In this document: one piece after another, positions 6,759 to 13,229 of the stretch
Layout: every line of letters starts with the position of its first letter
Position numbering within the stretch: the first letter of the stretch is position 1
Assembly (NCBI GenBank): GCA_049287565.1
Contig: JBAQGA010000145.1
Coordinates: forward strand, 1-13,229
Direction of reading: 5' to 3'
DNA from: UBA8522 sp049287565
GTDB taxonomy: Bacteria > Acidobacteriota > Aminicenantia > Aminicenantales > UBA8522
DNA length: 13,229 nucleotides
Program-made: the position numbers and the translations under genes
The notes under the pieces: generated by a model
Seen by the model: only the letters and a program-made list of their open reading frames with translations
Database searches by the model: none
What the model was told of the DNA's origin: nothing

Positions 6759-9004
6759 GAGCCCGCCTCCTTCGTCCGGAGAGCCGCCAGGACTTTGTCC
6801 GGAGTCATCGGGATCTCCCGGAGGTGGACGCCGATGGCGTTGAAGACGGCGTTGGCGACCGCCGCCGAGCTCGGAATGCGGGGCGGCTCACCCAGCCCCT
6901 TGTTGCCCAAGTTGTTGATTCTCGGGTCCACCAGGTCAACAAAAATGGGCACGATCTCCGGCATGTCCAGGGCGGTGGCGATTTTGTAGTTCTGCCAGTT
7001 CGGGTTGACCATTTTCCCGGTGTTCTCGTCGATGATCCGCTCCTCGAACAGGGCCGTACTGATGCCCTGGGTCACCCCGCCGAGAACCTGGCTTTCGGCG
7101 GTCAGCTTGTTGAGCACCCGTCCGACCTCATGGACGGCCACATGCCTGACCACCTTGATGCGGCCGGTGTCGACGTCGACCTCGACCTCGACGAAATGGG
7201 CGCCGAAGGTGTTGTAGGCAAATCCCGCCGGCAGATCGCCTCTCTCGCCGTGGAAGACAGTCTCGCGGCGCAGGTCCCGGACGAGTTCTTTGAACGCGAT
7301 GGCCTTGTCGGGGTTGTTCTTGTCATAGAGCTTCTTCCCGTCCAGGACGATATCGGCGGCCGAAATCTCCAGCTTTTTGGCGGCCATCTCTTTCAAGCGG
7401 CCGGCCGCCTTGAGGGCGGCGTCCCGGACCGCCGGCCCCACCGACGCGGCCGTCAGGCTCCCGCCTGAGATCGGCGCCCAGGGGTAGAGCGTGTCGCCGA
7501 TCTTAACGGTGATGTCCTGAGGCTCGAGGCCGAGCGTTTCTGCGGTGATGGTGGCCATGTAGGTTCTTGTCCCGCAGCCGATATCCTGGGTCCCGCTGAT
7601 GACCTCCACGCTCCCGTCGCGGTGGAGCTTGATATCGGCCAGTGTGCCGGGAACTCCCGCCCCCCACCAGATCTGGCTGGCCATACCGAGGCCGCGCCTT
7701 TTTCTGCCCCGGCCCTCGCCCGGTATCTTGTTCCGACGCCCCCAGCCGATCTTCTCAGAGCCGAGGTCGTAACACTTGTCGAGTCCCTTGGAGGAATAGA
7801 CGATGCCCGTCCCTCCTTCGTTCGACGCGGTATAGTTTTTCCTGCGGAGTTCCAGGGGATCGAGGCCGAGCTCGGCGGCCAGTTCTTCCAGGAATCCTTC
7901 GAAAGCGAAAGTTCCCTGGACGTGGCCGGGCGCCCGGGTCGCCCGCGAGCCCCCGGTATTCGTGAAAACCGTGAACTCCTCGACCTTGACGTGGGGACAT
8001 TTGTAGATATCGATCAGGGGTTCGGAGCTTTCATCGCCGCGGGCCACTCCGCCGCAGGTATAGTTTTTCAGATAGAGAGCGGTCAGCGTTCCGTCCTTCT
8101 TGGCTCCGCCCTTGATGGTGATGAGGGTGGACGGGCGGTTGCCCACACAGAGCGAGTTGTCCTTGCGTGAAAGGGTGATCTTGACCGGACGGCCCGTCTC
8201 TCGAGCCAGCCGGGCGGCGACGACCGTATGTTCGTTAAGGCCCAGCTTGCTGCCGAAGCCGCCCCCCATGTACATCTTGATCACCCGGACCTTGGAAGCA
8301 GGAATGCCCAGGGCCCTGGCCAATCCATCGCGGACGTTGAAGATGGCCTGGGTTGAATCCCAGACCGTCAGATCATCCTCGTCCCATTGGGCGACACTTC
8401 CATGGGTCTCCGTGGGATGATGAATCTCGACGGCCGTCTTGTAGGTCCGCTCGAGGGTCAAGTCGGCCTCAGCAAATCCCTGGTCGATGTTCCCGCGGGT
8501 GTATTCGTTGATCTTCTCCACGTTGGCCGAATCGAGGACCTGGGGAGCGCCTTCGGCCATGGCCTTCTCGGGCGTGACGACATAGGGGAGGGGCTTATAC
8601 TCAACGGAGATGAGTCCAAGGGCTTCCTCTGCTGTTTTCTCGTCCACGGCCGCCACGGCGGCGACCTGCGCACCCTCGTAGTTCACCCGCCCTTCATTGA
8701 GCTTGAGGACGACCTTGACGCCAGGAAGGCTTTTGGCCCGGCTGAGGTCCAGGCTGACGATCTCCGCTGCCGCATACGGTGAGCGGAGAATCTTTCCGAT
8801 GAGCATCCCCTTGAACTGGACATCATGGGTATACTTGGCCCGCCCGGTGACAACGAGCCGGCCATCGATGCGCGGTGTCGGCCGGCCGATCAGCTTGAAA
8901 TCCTGCTGCGCCGGGGGCGCGATCTCCTTTCCCTGGGGTTCTTTGCCTTTGGCCATTTCGAGGTAGGCCAGGTCGATGTCTTCCGGATAACCATGCTTTT
9001 CCAT
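6755..9004 (-). CDS. Molybdopterin-binding catalytic subunit, xanthine dehydrogenase-family hydroxylase
   Basis: This 749-residue subunit holds the molybdenum cofactor and hydroxylates the substrate with water-derived oxygen. The N-terminal hammerhead domain (about 37-145, starting IGRPTPRIDG) is followed by the Mo-binding domains. Visible motifs are GGGFGSK (247-253), TRAPGHVQ (356-363), GTQDIGCGTRT (471-481) and GLGEPP (703-708), with Glu706 at the position of the catalytic Glu of xanthine oxidase. Compared with xanthine oxidase, the Glu that follows GGGFGGK is absent and FRGFG is replaced by TRAPG, so true xanthine activity is doubtful. The pattern is closer to aldehyde-type enzymes such as PaoC. 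Length is normal and no signal peptide is present. One base separates the upstream stop from this ATG, and AAGGAAGG lies 6 bases before it. No XdhC/PaoD-like chaperone gene is in the window. Confidence 0.94.
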   Translation of the reverse strand: MEKHGYPEDIDLAYLEMAKGKEPQGKEIAPPAQQDFKLIGRPTPRIDGRLVVTGRAKYTHDVQFKGMLIGKILRSPYAAAEIVSLDLSRAKSLPGVKVVLKLNEGRVNYEGAQVAAVAAVDEKTAEEALGLISVEYKPLPYVVTPEKAMAEGAPQVLDSANVEKINEYTRGNIDQGFAEADLTLERTYKTAVEIHHPTETHGSVAQWDEDDLTVWDSTQAIFNVRDGLARALGIPASKVRVIKMYMGGGFGSKLGLNEHTVVAARLARETGRPVKITLSRKDNSLCVGNRPSTLITIKGGAKKDGTLTALYLKNYTCGGVARGDESSEPLIDIYKCPHVKVEEFTVFTNTGGSRATRAPGHVQGTFAFEGFLEELAAELGLDPLELRRKNYTASNEGGTGIVYSSKGLDKCYDLGSEKIGWGRRNKIPGEGRGRKRRGLGMASQIWWGAGVPGTLADIKLHRDGSVEVISGTQDIGCGTRTYMATITAETLGLEPQDITVKIGDTLYPWAPISGGSLTAASVGPAVRDAALKAAGRLKEMAAKKLEISAADIVLDGKKLYDKNNPDKAIAFKELVRDLRRETVFHGERGDLPAGFAYNTFGAHFVEVEVDVDTGRIKVVRHVAVHEVGRVLNKLTAESQVLGGVTQGISTALFEERIIDENTGKMVNPNWQNYKIATALDMPEIVPIFVDLVDPRINNLGNKGLGEPPRIPSSAAVANAVFNAIGVHLREIPMTPDKVLAALRTKEAGS

Positions 9005-9005
9005 C

Positions 9006-9635
9006 TCAGGCCTTCCTTAGCTTCTGTGAAGCCGCGACCACGGCCTCGGAGATCTTGACGTAGTTCCCGCAGCGGCAGAGGTTTCCGCTGAGCGCGGCCT
9101 TGATATCACCGGGCGACGGAGAGGGATTGTGGTTCAACAGGGCGACCGTGGACAGGATGAATCCGGGCGTGCAGTAGCCGCATTGATATCCATCCTTTTC
9201 GATGAAGGCCTGCTGGACGGGATGGAGAGTCTCGCCCTCGGCTAAGCCTTCGATAGTCGTGATATTCTTACCGGCGGCTCGGACCGACGGATAAAGGCAG
9301 GCATAGACCGCCCGGCCGTCCAGAAGGACCGTGCAACCGCCGCATTCCCCCCGGCCGCAGGTCTTTTTGGTGCCGGTGAGCTTCAATTTGTCGCGCAAGA
9401 CTTCTAGGAGCGTTTCCCGGGGTTCCACGTCCACCGAAACGGACTTTCCATTGACGTTGAAAGCCACGGTCTTGGAGAGAAAGGCCGGAGGAAGGTCCGT
9501 CCCCGTTTGTTCCGCCGCTGCGGGCTGGCCCTTTATCCGTGTGGCCAGCGCGGCGCCCGCCGCCCCTCCTCCCAGTCCTTTCAGGAAATCCCTCCGGCTG
9601 ACGGTCCGTGCCTTTTTCTTGGGTGTATTTCGCAT
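9006..9635 (-). CDS. Tat-exported [2Fe-2S] subunit of xanthine dehydrogenase-family hydroxylase
   Basis: This 209-residue electron-transfer subunit carries two [2Fe-2S] clusters between the molybdenum centre and FAD. The plant-ferredoxin-type domain holds Cys93, 98, 101 and 113 (CGRGECGGC motif). The C-terminal helical domain holds Cys152, 155, 187 and 189 (QCGYCTPG and LCRCG). The N-terminus is a textbook twin-arginine signal, SRRDFLKG (13-20), followed by a Gly/Ala-rich hydrophobic stretch and an Ala-rich cleavage region near 39-41. The assembled complex should therefore be exported folded to the periplasm, with this subunit as the carrier, as known for E. coli PaoABC. The ATG at 9635 has AGGAG 7 bases upstream (9643-9647) and lies 33 bases after the membrane-protein gene. 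The order here, Fe-S then Mo then FAD, differs from the Fe-S, FAD, Mo order of paoABC. Confidence 0.95.
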   Translation of the reverse strand: MRNTPKKKARTVSRRDFLKGLGGGAAGAALATRIKGQPAAAEQTGTDLPPAFLSKTVAFNVNGKSVSVDVEPRETLLEVLRDKLKLTGTKKTCGRGECGGCTVLLDGRAVYACLYPSVRAAGKNITTIEGLAEGETLHPVQQAFIEKDGYQCGYCTPGFILSTVALLNHNPSPSPGDIKAALSGNLCRCGNYVKISEAVVAASQKLRKA

Positions 9636-9668
9636 CGCAGCGCTCCTGTTGATATGATCCAGGCCCGC

Positions 9669-10343
9669 TTAGCCGGATAACCGGAATGCGGCGATGACGA
9701 GCAGGCAGATGGCCAGTACGGCCGGCGAGACCAGATAACGGAAAGCCTTCCCCCGAACGAACGCCTCATGCTGAGCTTCGGTTACGGAGAGCCGTTCGCC
9801 CAGCCAGAACCCGATCGGCACCGTGACCAGCGAAAGTCCGACGGCGAAGGGGAGGTAGTAGAGAGCAAGCGGATAAGCCGTTCCGGGAACCACACAGGCC
9901 GGGATTCCGGAGGCGAACCTGACCAGCGGGAACAGGTTGGCGGCCAGGAGTGCGGCCGTTCCCCCCAGGGCCGCCTGGCCGTACCTCTTCTTCAGGAGCG
10001 ACTCCTTGAGGAGCGCGAAGATGACCAGGAAGGCGAGGGCTTCCGTCCAGAAGGCGAAGATGGGGTTGGCCACCGCGCCGTGAAGCAGGGGCAGGGAGAG
10101 AAGTTGGGCATCAAACAGCTTGATCAACGTGACCAGCGCGACCATCAGAACGACGCCGGTGACGCGACGGGCCAGGACCCAGCCCGCGGCGATGAACAGG
10201 AGGGCCACCGCCGTCATGATCGAGCCGGAGGCGACCGCCGCGCACTTCTTCAGGCCGAGCCCCAGGGCGGCTTCGGAGAAACCCCAGACCGCGCCCAGGA
10301 TGACGATGCCGGCGAACTGAGGCGAAGAAATCTTTTTCGACAT
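9669..10343 (-). CDS. Multi-helix membrane protein at the head of the molybdenum hydroxylase operon, function unknown
   Basis: I do not recognise a named family for this 224-residue protein. Hydrophobic segments lie near residues 10-30, 38-58, 62-86, 93-114, 122-142, 153-183 and 202-221, giving six or seven helices. Charged residues are sparse, and short conserved-looking motifs include GAVWGFSEAALG (17-28) and NPIFAFWTEALAF (93-105). The only two histidines are far apart in sequence (His88 and His192), which argues against a simple b-type haem or quinol-haem subunit. A small solute carrier, ECF-type substrate component or membrane anchor are possibilities, but none is shown. The ATG at 10343 is chosen over the in-frame ATG at 10358 because GGAGGAGG lies directly upstream of 10343 and inside the longer reading. 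It is first in the operon, 33 bases before the [2Fe-2S] gene. Confidence 0.85.
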   Translation of the reverse strand: MSKKISSPQFAGIVILGAVWGFSEAALGLGLKKCAAVASGSIMTAVALLFIAAGWVLARRVTGVVLMVALVTLIKLFDAQLLSLPLLHGAVANPIFAFWTEALAFLVIFALLKESLLKKRYGQAALGGTAALLAANLFPLVRFASGIPACVVPGTAYPLALYYLPFAVGLSLVTVPIGFWLGERLSVTEAQHEAFVRGKAFRYLVSPAVLAICLLVIAAFRLSG

Positions 10344-10369
10344 GCTTTCCTCCTCCATGGAGTGGCCTC

Positions 10370-10398
10370 ATTATAATCAGGGTGTTTTGGTTTGACAA
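10370..10398 (-). promoter_or_regulatory. Promoter of the molybdenum hydroxylase operon
   Basis: On the minus strand TTGTCA (10393-10398) and a perfect TATAAT (10370-10375) are 17 bp apart. The transcription start would be near 10363, leaving about 20 nt before the ATG at 10343. That is too short for a riboswitch such as the molybdenum cofactor or purine type, so any control is likely at the promoter itself or upstream of 10398. Confidence 0.7.
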
Positions 10399-10694
10399 CT
10401 TTTCTTTTCTGGGGATCAGGATTCAGAGATGTCGTCGCTCCCCTCGGATTTTTCACGCCGTTCCCTCTGCGTTTTTCTCGGCGCTGCGGAACTCCGCATA
10501 GTAGATCCTCACTCCAGTGTTTGTTGCATGCCCTTTTTTGGTTTTTTTGAGGACCCCACCGTGCTCAGACAGTCCTCGCGGCCGCAAGAGCGGCTTCCCT
10601 CGAAAAACGCCTCGGGAAGGCTAAACCCTCGAGGTCGTTCCTCCATCCCCGAATCCTAATCTGTGATTGTGAATTCAAATCATAGGAAATCCTG
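10399..10694. other. Intergenic stretch with small inverted repeats, possible dispersed repeat or gene remnant
   Basis: About 300 bases lie between the two divergent promoters with no convincing gene. Visible structure includes a 6-bp-arm palindrome at 10485-10498 (TGCGGA-AC-TCCGCA), a hairpin at 10581-10594 (GCCGC-AAGA-GCGGC), and arms GAGGAC (10549-10554) and GTCCTC (10572-10577) 17 bases apart. Runs of six and seven T lie at 10533-10548. On the minus strand a 27-codon ORF (10416-10499) is preceded, at 7-base spacing, by GGAGTGAGG (10507-10515), and another minus frame stays open across about 10400-10620. Base composition is less biased than in the genes. The mix suggests a repeat element or decayed coding sequence, but nothing identifies it. 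Confidence 0.4.
10664..10682. promoter_or_regulatory. Imperfect dyad, possible operator
   Basis: TGATT (10664-10668) and AATCA (10678-10682) flank a GAATTC core (10671-10676) that sits half a base off centre. The dyad overlaps the expected -35 area of the promoter serving the plus-strand gene at 10719, where no good -35 hexamer is present. An activator or repressor site is possible; AT-rich chance symmetry is equally so. Confidence 0.2.
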
Positions 10695-10700
10695 TATAAT
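10695..10700 (+). promoter_or_regulatory. -10 element upstream of the 88-residue protein gene
   Basis: A perfect TATAAT lies 18 bases before the ATG at 10719. No convincing -35 is found 16-18 bp upstream. The implied leader is about 12 nt, in keeping with the weak ribosome binding site. Confidence 0.45.
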
Positions 10701-10718
10701 AAGTTTCGAGCTTAGCTA

Positions 10719-10985
10719 ATGCCTGATTTCAACTCGAAAACTAAAGTCGTATTTTATTCCGGCTATAAGGGCCAGGAAACGCCGCGGGCGATTGTGGTCG
10801 GGGAGCGGGAGTATCCGGTCGAGAAGGTCTTGTGGCGCCGAAGGGGTCAGGACAAAGACTCGCCTGAGCGCTATGAACTCTTTCGCTGCCGGGTAGCGGG
10901 GAAGGACATCACCCTTAAGATCAGTCCTTCCGGGGAATGCCGGATCCTCGGTCCCGGGCTTGATCCGCTCCCGCCGCCGAAATAA
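10719..10985 (+). CDS. Small hypothetical protein, 88 residues
   Basis: I do not recognise this protein. It is cytoplasmic-looking (no signal or membrane segment), rich in charged residues, and its alternating pattern suggests a small beta-rich fold. A patch GYKGQETPRAIVVGER (15-30) followed by EYPVEKVLWR (31-40) reads like a conserved small-domain core, and there are two cysteines (57 and 74) and a Pro-rich tail. Coding character is supported by the TATAAT upstream and by codon use like that of its neighbours. Translation starts at the ATG at 10719, with only GAG (10708-10710) as a possible ribosome binding site. The large barrel-protein gene follows 75 bases later without an obvious terminator between, so cotranscription is possible but no shared function is implied. 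Confidence 0.65.
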   Translation: MPDFNSKTKVVFYSGYKGQETPRAIVVGEREYPVEKVLWRRRGQDKDSPERYELFRCRVAGKDITLKISPSGECRILGPGLDPLPPPK

Positions 10986-11060
10986 TCCCCCCATAGAACT
11001 TTTCCCTCCCTTTTTTCGTCTATCAGTCTGAGGTGCGGATGGATAGGTCGGGAAGGAAGA

Positions 11061-13226
11061 GTGAAAAGAGCAAGAATGGATACGCCCATGACAAGAGAAA
11101 AAATCGCCGTTGGCCTGGCATTTGTCCTCTTTTTTGCAGGAGCAGCCTCCGCCCTCGGCTTCAATCCGGAGCGCCTTATCATCCCCAAGCTTTCCCACCC
11201 GCCCAAGATCGACGGTATCCTGGATAACCCCATCTGGGAACAAGAAGCCCTCAAAATTGAGAATTTCCTGCAGCTTTCTCCCAAGGAAAAAGGCGTTCCC
11301 TCGGAAAAGACGGTTGCCTACCTGGGTTACAACGAAAAGAACCTTTACGTGGCCTTCCGCTGCTTCGACTCCGAGGTCAAGAAGCTCCGGGCCAGCGTCA
11401 CGAACAGGGATAACTGCATCGATGACGACTGGATCATCATCTTCCTGGACACTTTCAACGAGAAACGGCGGGCCTTTTCGTTCTTTGTCAACCCTCTCGG
11501 CATCCAGATTGACGCCATCCGCATGGAGGAGGGCGGCAATGACAACATGGACGACAGCTGGGACACCGTTTTCCAGTCCGGCGGAAAGATCGATGAGCAG
11601 GGCTACACGGTGGAGATGGCCATCCCCTTCAAAAGCCTTCGATTTCCGGACAATGAGGAGAAGATCTGGAACATCGTCCTCGGGCGCAACATCCCCCGCA
11701 AGGGCGAGATCATCATCTGGCCGGAGATGTCGCGCAGTATCCCCGGGCTGCTGACCCAGGGAGGGCAATTCTCGATCATGGGGAAGGTCGAGCGGGGAAA
11801 GAACCTCGAGATCATGCCCATCGCCACCTCCCTGAAGCGCGAGGGCCAAGGGCTCGACTTCCAGCCCGGGGTCAACGTGAAATACGGGATTAGCTCCGAC
11901 CACACACTGGATTTCACCCTCAATCCCGACTTCAGCCACATCGAGGCGGATGCTCCCCAGATCGACGTCAACCTGAGGTACGCCCTGCGCTACCAGGAGA
12001 AACGGCCGTTCTTCCTGGAGGGGATGGAGATCTTCCAGTTTCCGGATATCGAAATGGTCTACACCCGCCGGATCATCGACCCCGCCGGTGGGATCAAGGC
12101 CACGGGGAAGTTCGGCCGGCTGACCTACGGGGTGCTCTCGACTTACGACGTCAACCCCACCGAGAGCCTGTGGGACATTCATGGAGGTGTCCAGAACACG
12201 GACCAGAAGGCCCTGTTCAACATCGTCCGGTTCAAGGCCGATGTTTTCAAAGAATCCTACCTGGGTTTCTGCCTGACCGATAAAGAGATCGACGGCTCCT
12301 TCAATCGCGTCGCCGGGTTCGACGGCCAGCTCAAGTTCAACAACAAGTACTTTTTCAGCTTCCAGGCCCTCGGCTCCAAAACCCGATACGAGGGCGAGGA
12401 GACCGGACTGTCTCCCGCCCTGTATGCCGATTTCTATTATTTCACCAAATACTGGGGGGCGGGAGTCTTTTGGGAATCCATCCATCCCGACTTCGAGGCG
12501 GCTTCCGGCTTCGTCAACCGCACCGATTACAAGGTCTATGGAGCCCACACCAGCTTCACCCTCTATCCCGATAAGAAATTCCTGAATCAGGTCAACTTCG
12601 GCCTGCGGGTCGGGCGGCGGGACGACTATTTCGGGAGCGACGCCCAGGACAAGTGGGTACGGACCAACGTCAATCTCCGCTTCACCGAGTTCAACCGGGC
12701 CTTCATCGAGTTCGAGAACGCCATGGAGAGGTATGAGGGCATCGATTTCAAGAAAAATTCTCTCTCTATCGAGGCCGAGAACAACATCATCGGCTGGATG
12801 CCCTTCGGCCTTTTTTTCAAGATCGGCGATGAAATCAACTACGATCCCGACGATCCCTTCCTAGGTTGGGGCATCACGTCCGGACTCTTCCTCAACTTCA
12901 AGCCGAGCAAACGCCTCCAGCTGGGATTTGATTTCAGCAAGAGCACCTTTTGGGACCAAAGGGGAGGGAAGAGGCTCTGGGATTACAACGTCGTCCGCCA
13001 GCGGACCACCTACCAGATCTCCAAGACTCTCTCTCTCCGGGCGATCGTCGACTACAACCTTTTCTACGATGAAGTTTTCGGGAGCTTCCTGATCAGCTAT
13101 GTCCTCCGGCCGGGGACGGTTTTCTTTGTCGGCGTCGACACCAACTACTTCCAGAACGATTTCCGCCGCTTCGAGCGCACCAATTATAACGTTTTTGTGA
13201 AGTTCTCCTACTGGTGGAGAACATAG
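11061..13226 (+). CDS. CBM9-like domain plus DUF5916 outer-membrane beta-barrel protein
   Basis: This 721-residue envelope protein has a signal peptide (hydrophobic core about residues 15-31, ending AASA). A carbohydrate-binding family 9-like/DOMON domain spans about 46-240, opening with PPKIDGILDNPIWE and containing DDDWIIIFLDTF (121-132). The rest, about 245-721, has the alternating aromatic strands of an outer-membrane barrel and the DUF5916 signature: NPDFSHIEADAPQ (288-300) and EKRPFFLEG (313-321). It ends in aromatic-rich KFSYWWRT, consistent with barrel insertion. The family's role is not established; glycan or ligand handling at the cell surface is inferred from the binding domain. 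The start is uncertain: GTG at 11061 follows GGAAGGA closely, while ATG at 11076 and 11088 also keep the signal peptide. The gene is complete, with the stop 3 bases before the window edge. Confidence 0.9.
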   Translation: MKRARMDTPMTREKIAVGLAFVLFFAGAASALGFNPERLIIPKLSHPPKIDGILDNPIWEQEALKIENFLQLSPKEKGVPSEKTVAYLGYNEKNLYVAFRCFDSEVKKLRASVTNRDNCIDDDWIIIFLDTFNEKRRAFSFFVNPLGIQIDAIRMEEGGNDNMDDSWDTVFQSGGKIDEQGYTVEMAIPFKSLRFPDNEEKIWNIVLGRNIPRKGEIIIWPEMSRSIPGLLTQGGQFSIMGKVERGKNLEIMPIATSLKREGQGLDFQPGVNVKYGISSDHTLDFTLNPDFSHIEADAPQIDVNLRYALRYQEKRPFFLEGMEIFQFPDIEMVYTRRIIDPAGGIKATGKFGRLTYGVLSTYDVNPTESLWDIHGGVQNTDQKALFNIVRFKADVFKESYLGFCLTDKEIDGSFNRVAGFDGQLKFNNKYFFSFQALGSKTRYEGEETGLSPALYADFYYFTKYWGAGVFWESIHPDFEAASGFVNRTDYKVYGAHTSFTLYPDKKFLNQVNFGLRVGRRDDYFGSDAQDKWVRTNVNLRFTEFNRAFIEFENAMERYEGIDFKKNSLSIEAENNIIGWMPFGLFFKIGDEINYDPDDPFLGWGITSGLFLNFKPSKRLQLGFDFSKSTFWDQRGGKRLWDYNVVRQRTTYQISKTLSLRAIVDYNLFYDEVFGSFLISYVLRPGTVFFVGVDTNYFQNDFRRFERTNYNVFVKFSYWWRT

Positions 13227-13229
13227 GGC

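Noticed and set aside
4646..6989. Long plus-strand open frames opposite the amidohydrolase, FAD and Mo subunit genes
   Set aside because: They lie antisense to genes with clear family motifs and result from codon bias at high GC.
10344..10400. A riboswitch leader for the molybdenum hydroxylase operon
   Set aside because: The predicted transcription start leaves only about 20 nt before the first ATG.
10416..10499. A 27-codon minus-strand small ORF with a good Shine-Dalgarno
   Set aside because: Its translation is low-complexity and highly charged, there is no supporting promoter, and it lies in repeat-like sequence; kept only as part of the intergenic observation.
10716..12548. A 610-codon open frame on the minus strand opposite the barrel protein gene
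   Set aside because: It is the mirror of a GC-rich coding gene. The plus frame has a signal peptide, a CBM9-like domain and DUF5916 motifs; the minus frame shows no domain and no ribosome binding site.

Overview
The window is ordinary GC-rich bacterial chromosome from a Gram-negative organism: it has an outer-membrane barrel protein, Tat and Sec signal peptides, and a lipobox. The mix of secreted sulfatase, M1 peptidase, CBM9-like/DUF5916 barrel and exported molybdenum hydroxylase would fit Aminicenantes/Acidobacteriota-type heterotrophs. That placement is inference from gene content only; there is no rRNA or marker gene to test it. I see no tRNA, rRNA, CRISPR array, phage or complete insertion sequence.

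Layout. (1) 51-1634, minus: a Tat-exported, probably lipid-anchored sulfatase of iduronate-2-sulfatase type. (2) 1783-4624, plus, divergent from the sulfatase: a two-gene unit with a secreted M1-family metallopeptidase and a six-helix membrane protein of unknown function, behind a good sigma70-type promoter. (3) 4628-10343, minus, convergent with unit 2 (3-base gap): a tightly packed five-gene operon. In transcription order it holds an unrecognised multi-helix membrane protein, the [2Fe-2S] subunit with a Tat signal, the molybdopterin subunit and the FAD subunit of a xanthine dehydrogenase-family hydroxylase, and an exported class I glutamine amidotransferase/peptidase C26-like protein. A near-consensus promoter lies just upstream, and its predicted start leaves a leader of only about 20 nt. 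(4) 10399-10718: a roughly 300-base intergenic stretch with small inverted repeats and no convincing gene; it may be a dispersed repeat or gene remnant. (5) 10719-13226, plus: a small conserved-looking protein of unknown function, then a large CBM9-like plus DUF5916 outer-membrane barrel protein that ends 3 bases before the window edge.

How they fit together. Almost every product is predicted to act in the envelope or outside the cell. The sulfatase, peptidase and barrel protein look like parts of a polymer-scavenging lifestyle. The most interesting unit is the molybdenum hydroxylase operon. Only the small subunit has a Tat signal, so the other two subunits would be exported with it as a folded complex, as in E. 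coli PaoABC. The flanking genes add a membrane protein and a secreted amide or gamma-glutamyl hydrolase candidate, which suggests a periplasmic route for oxidising an N-containing or aldehyde/aromatic substrate. The substrate cannot be read from sequence.
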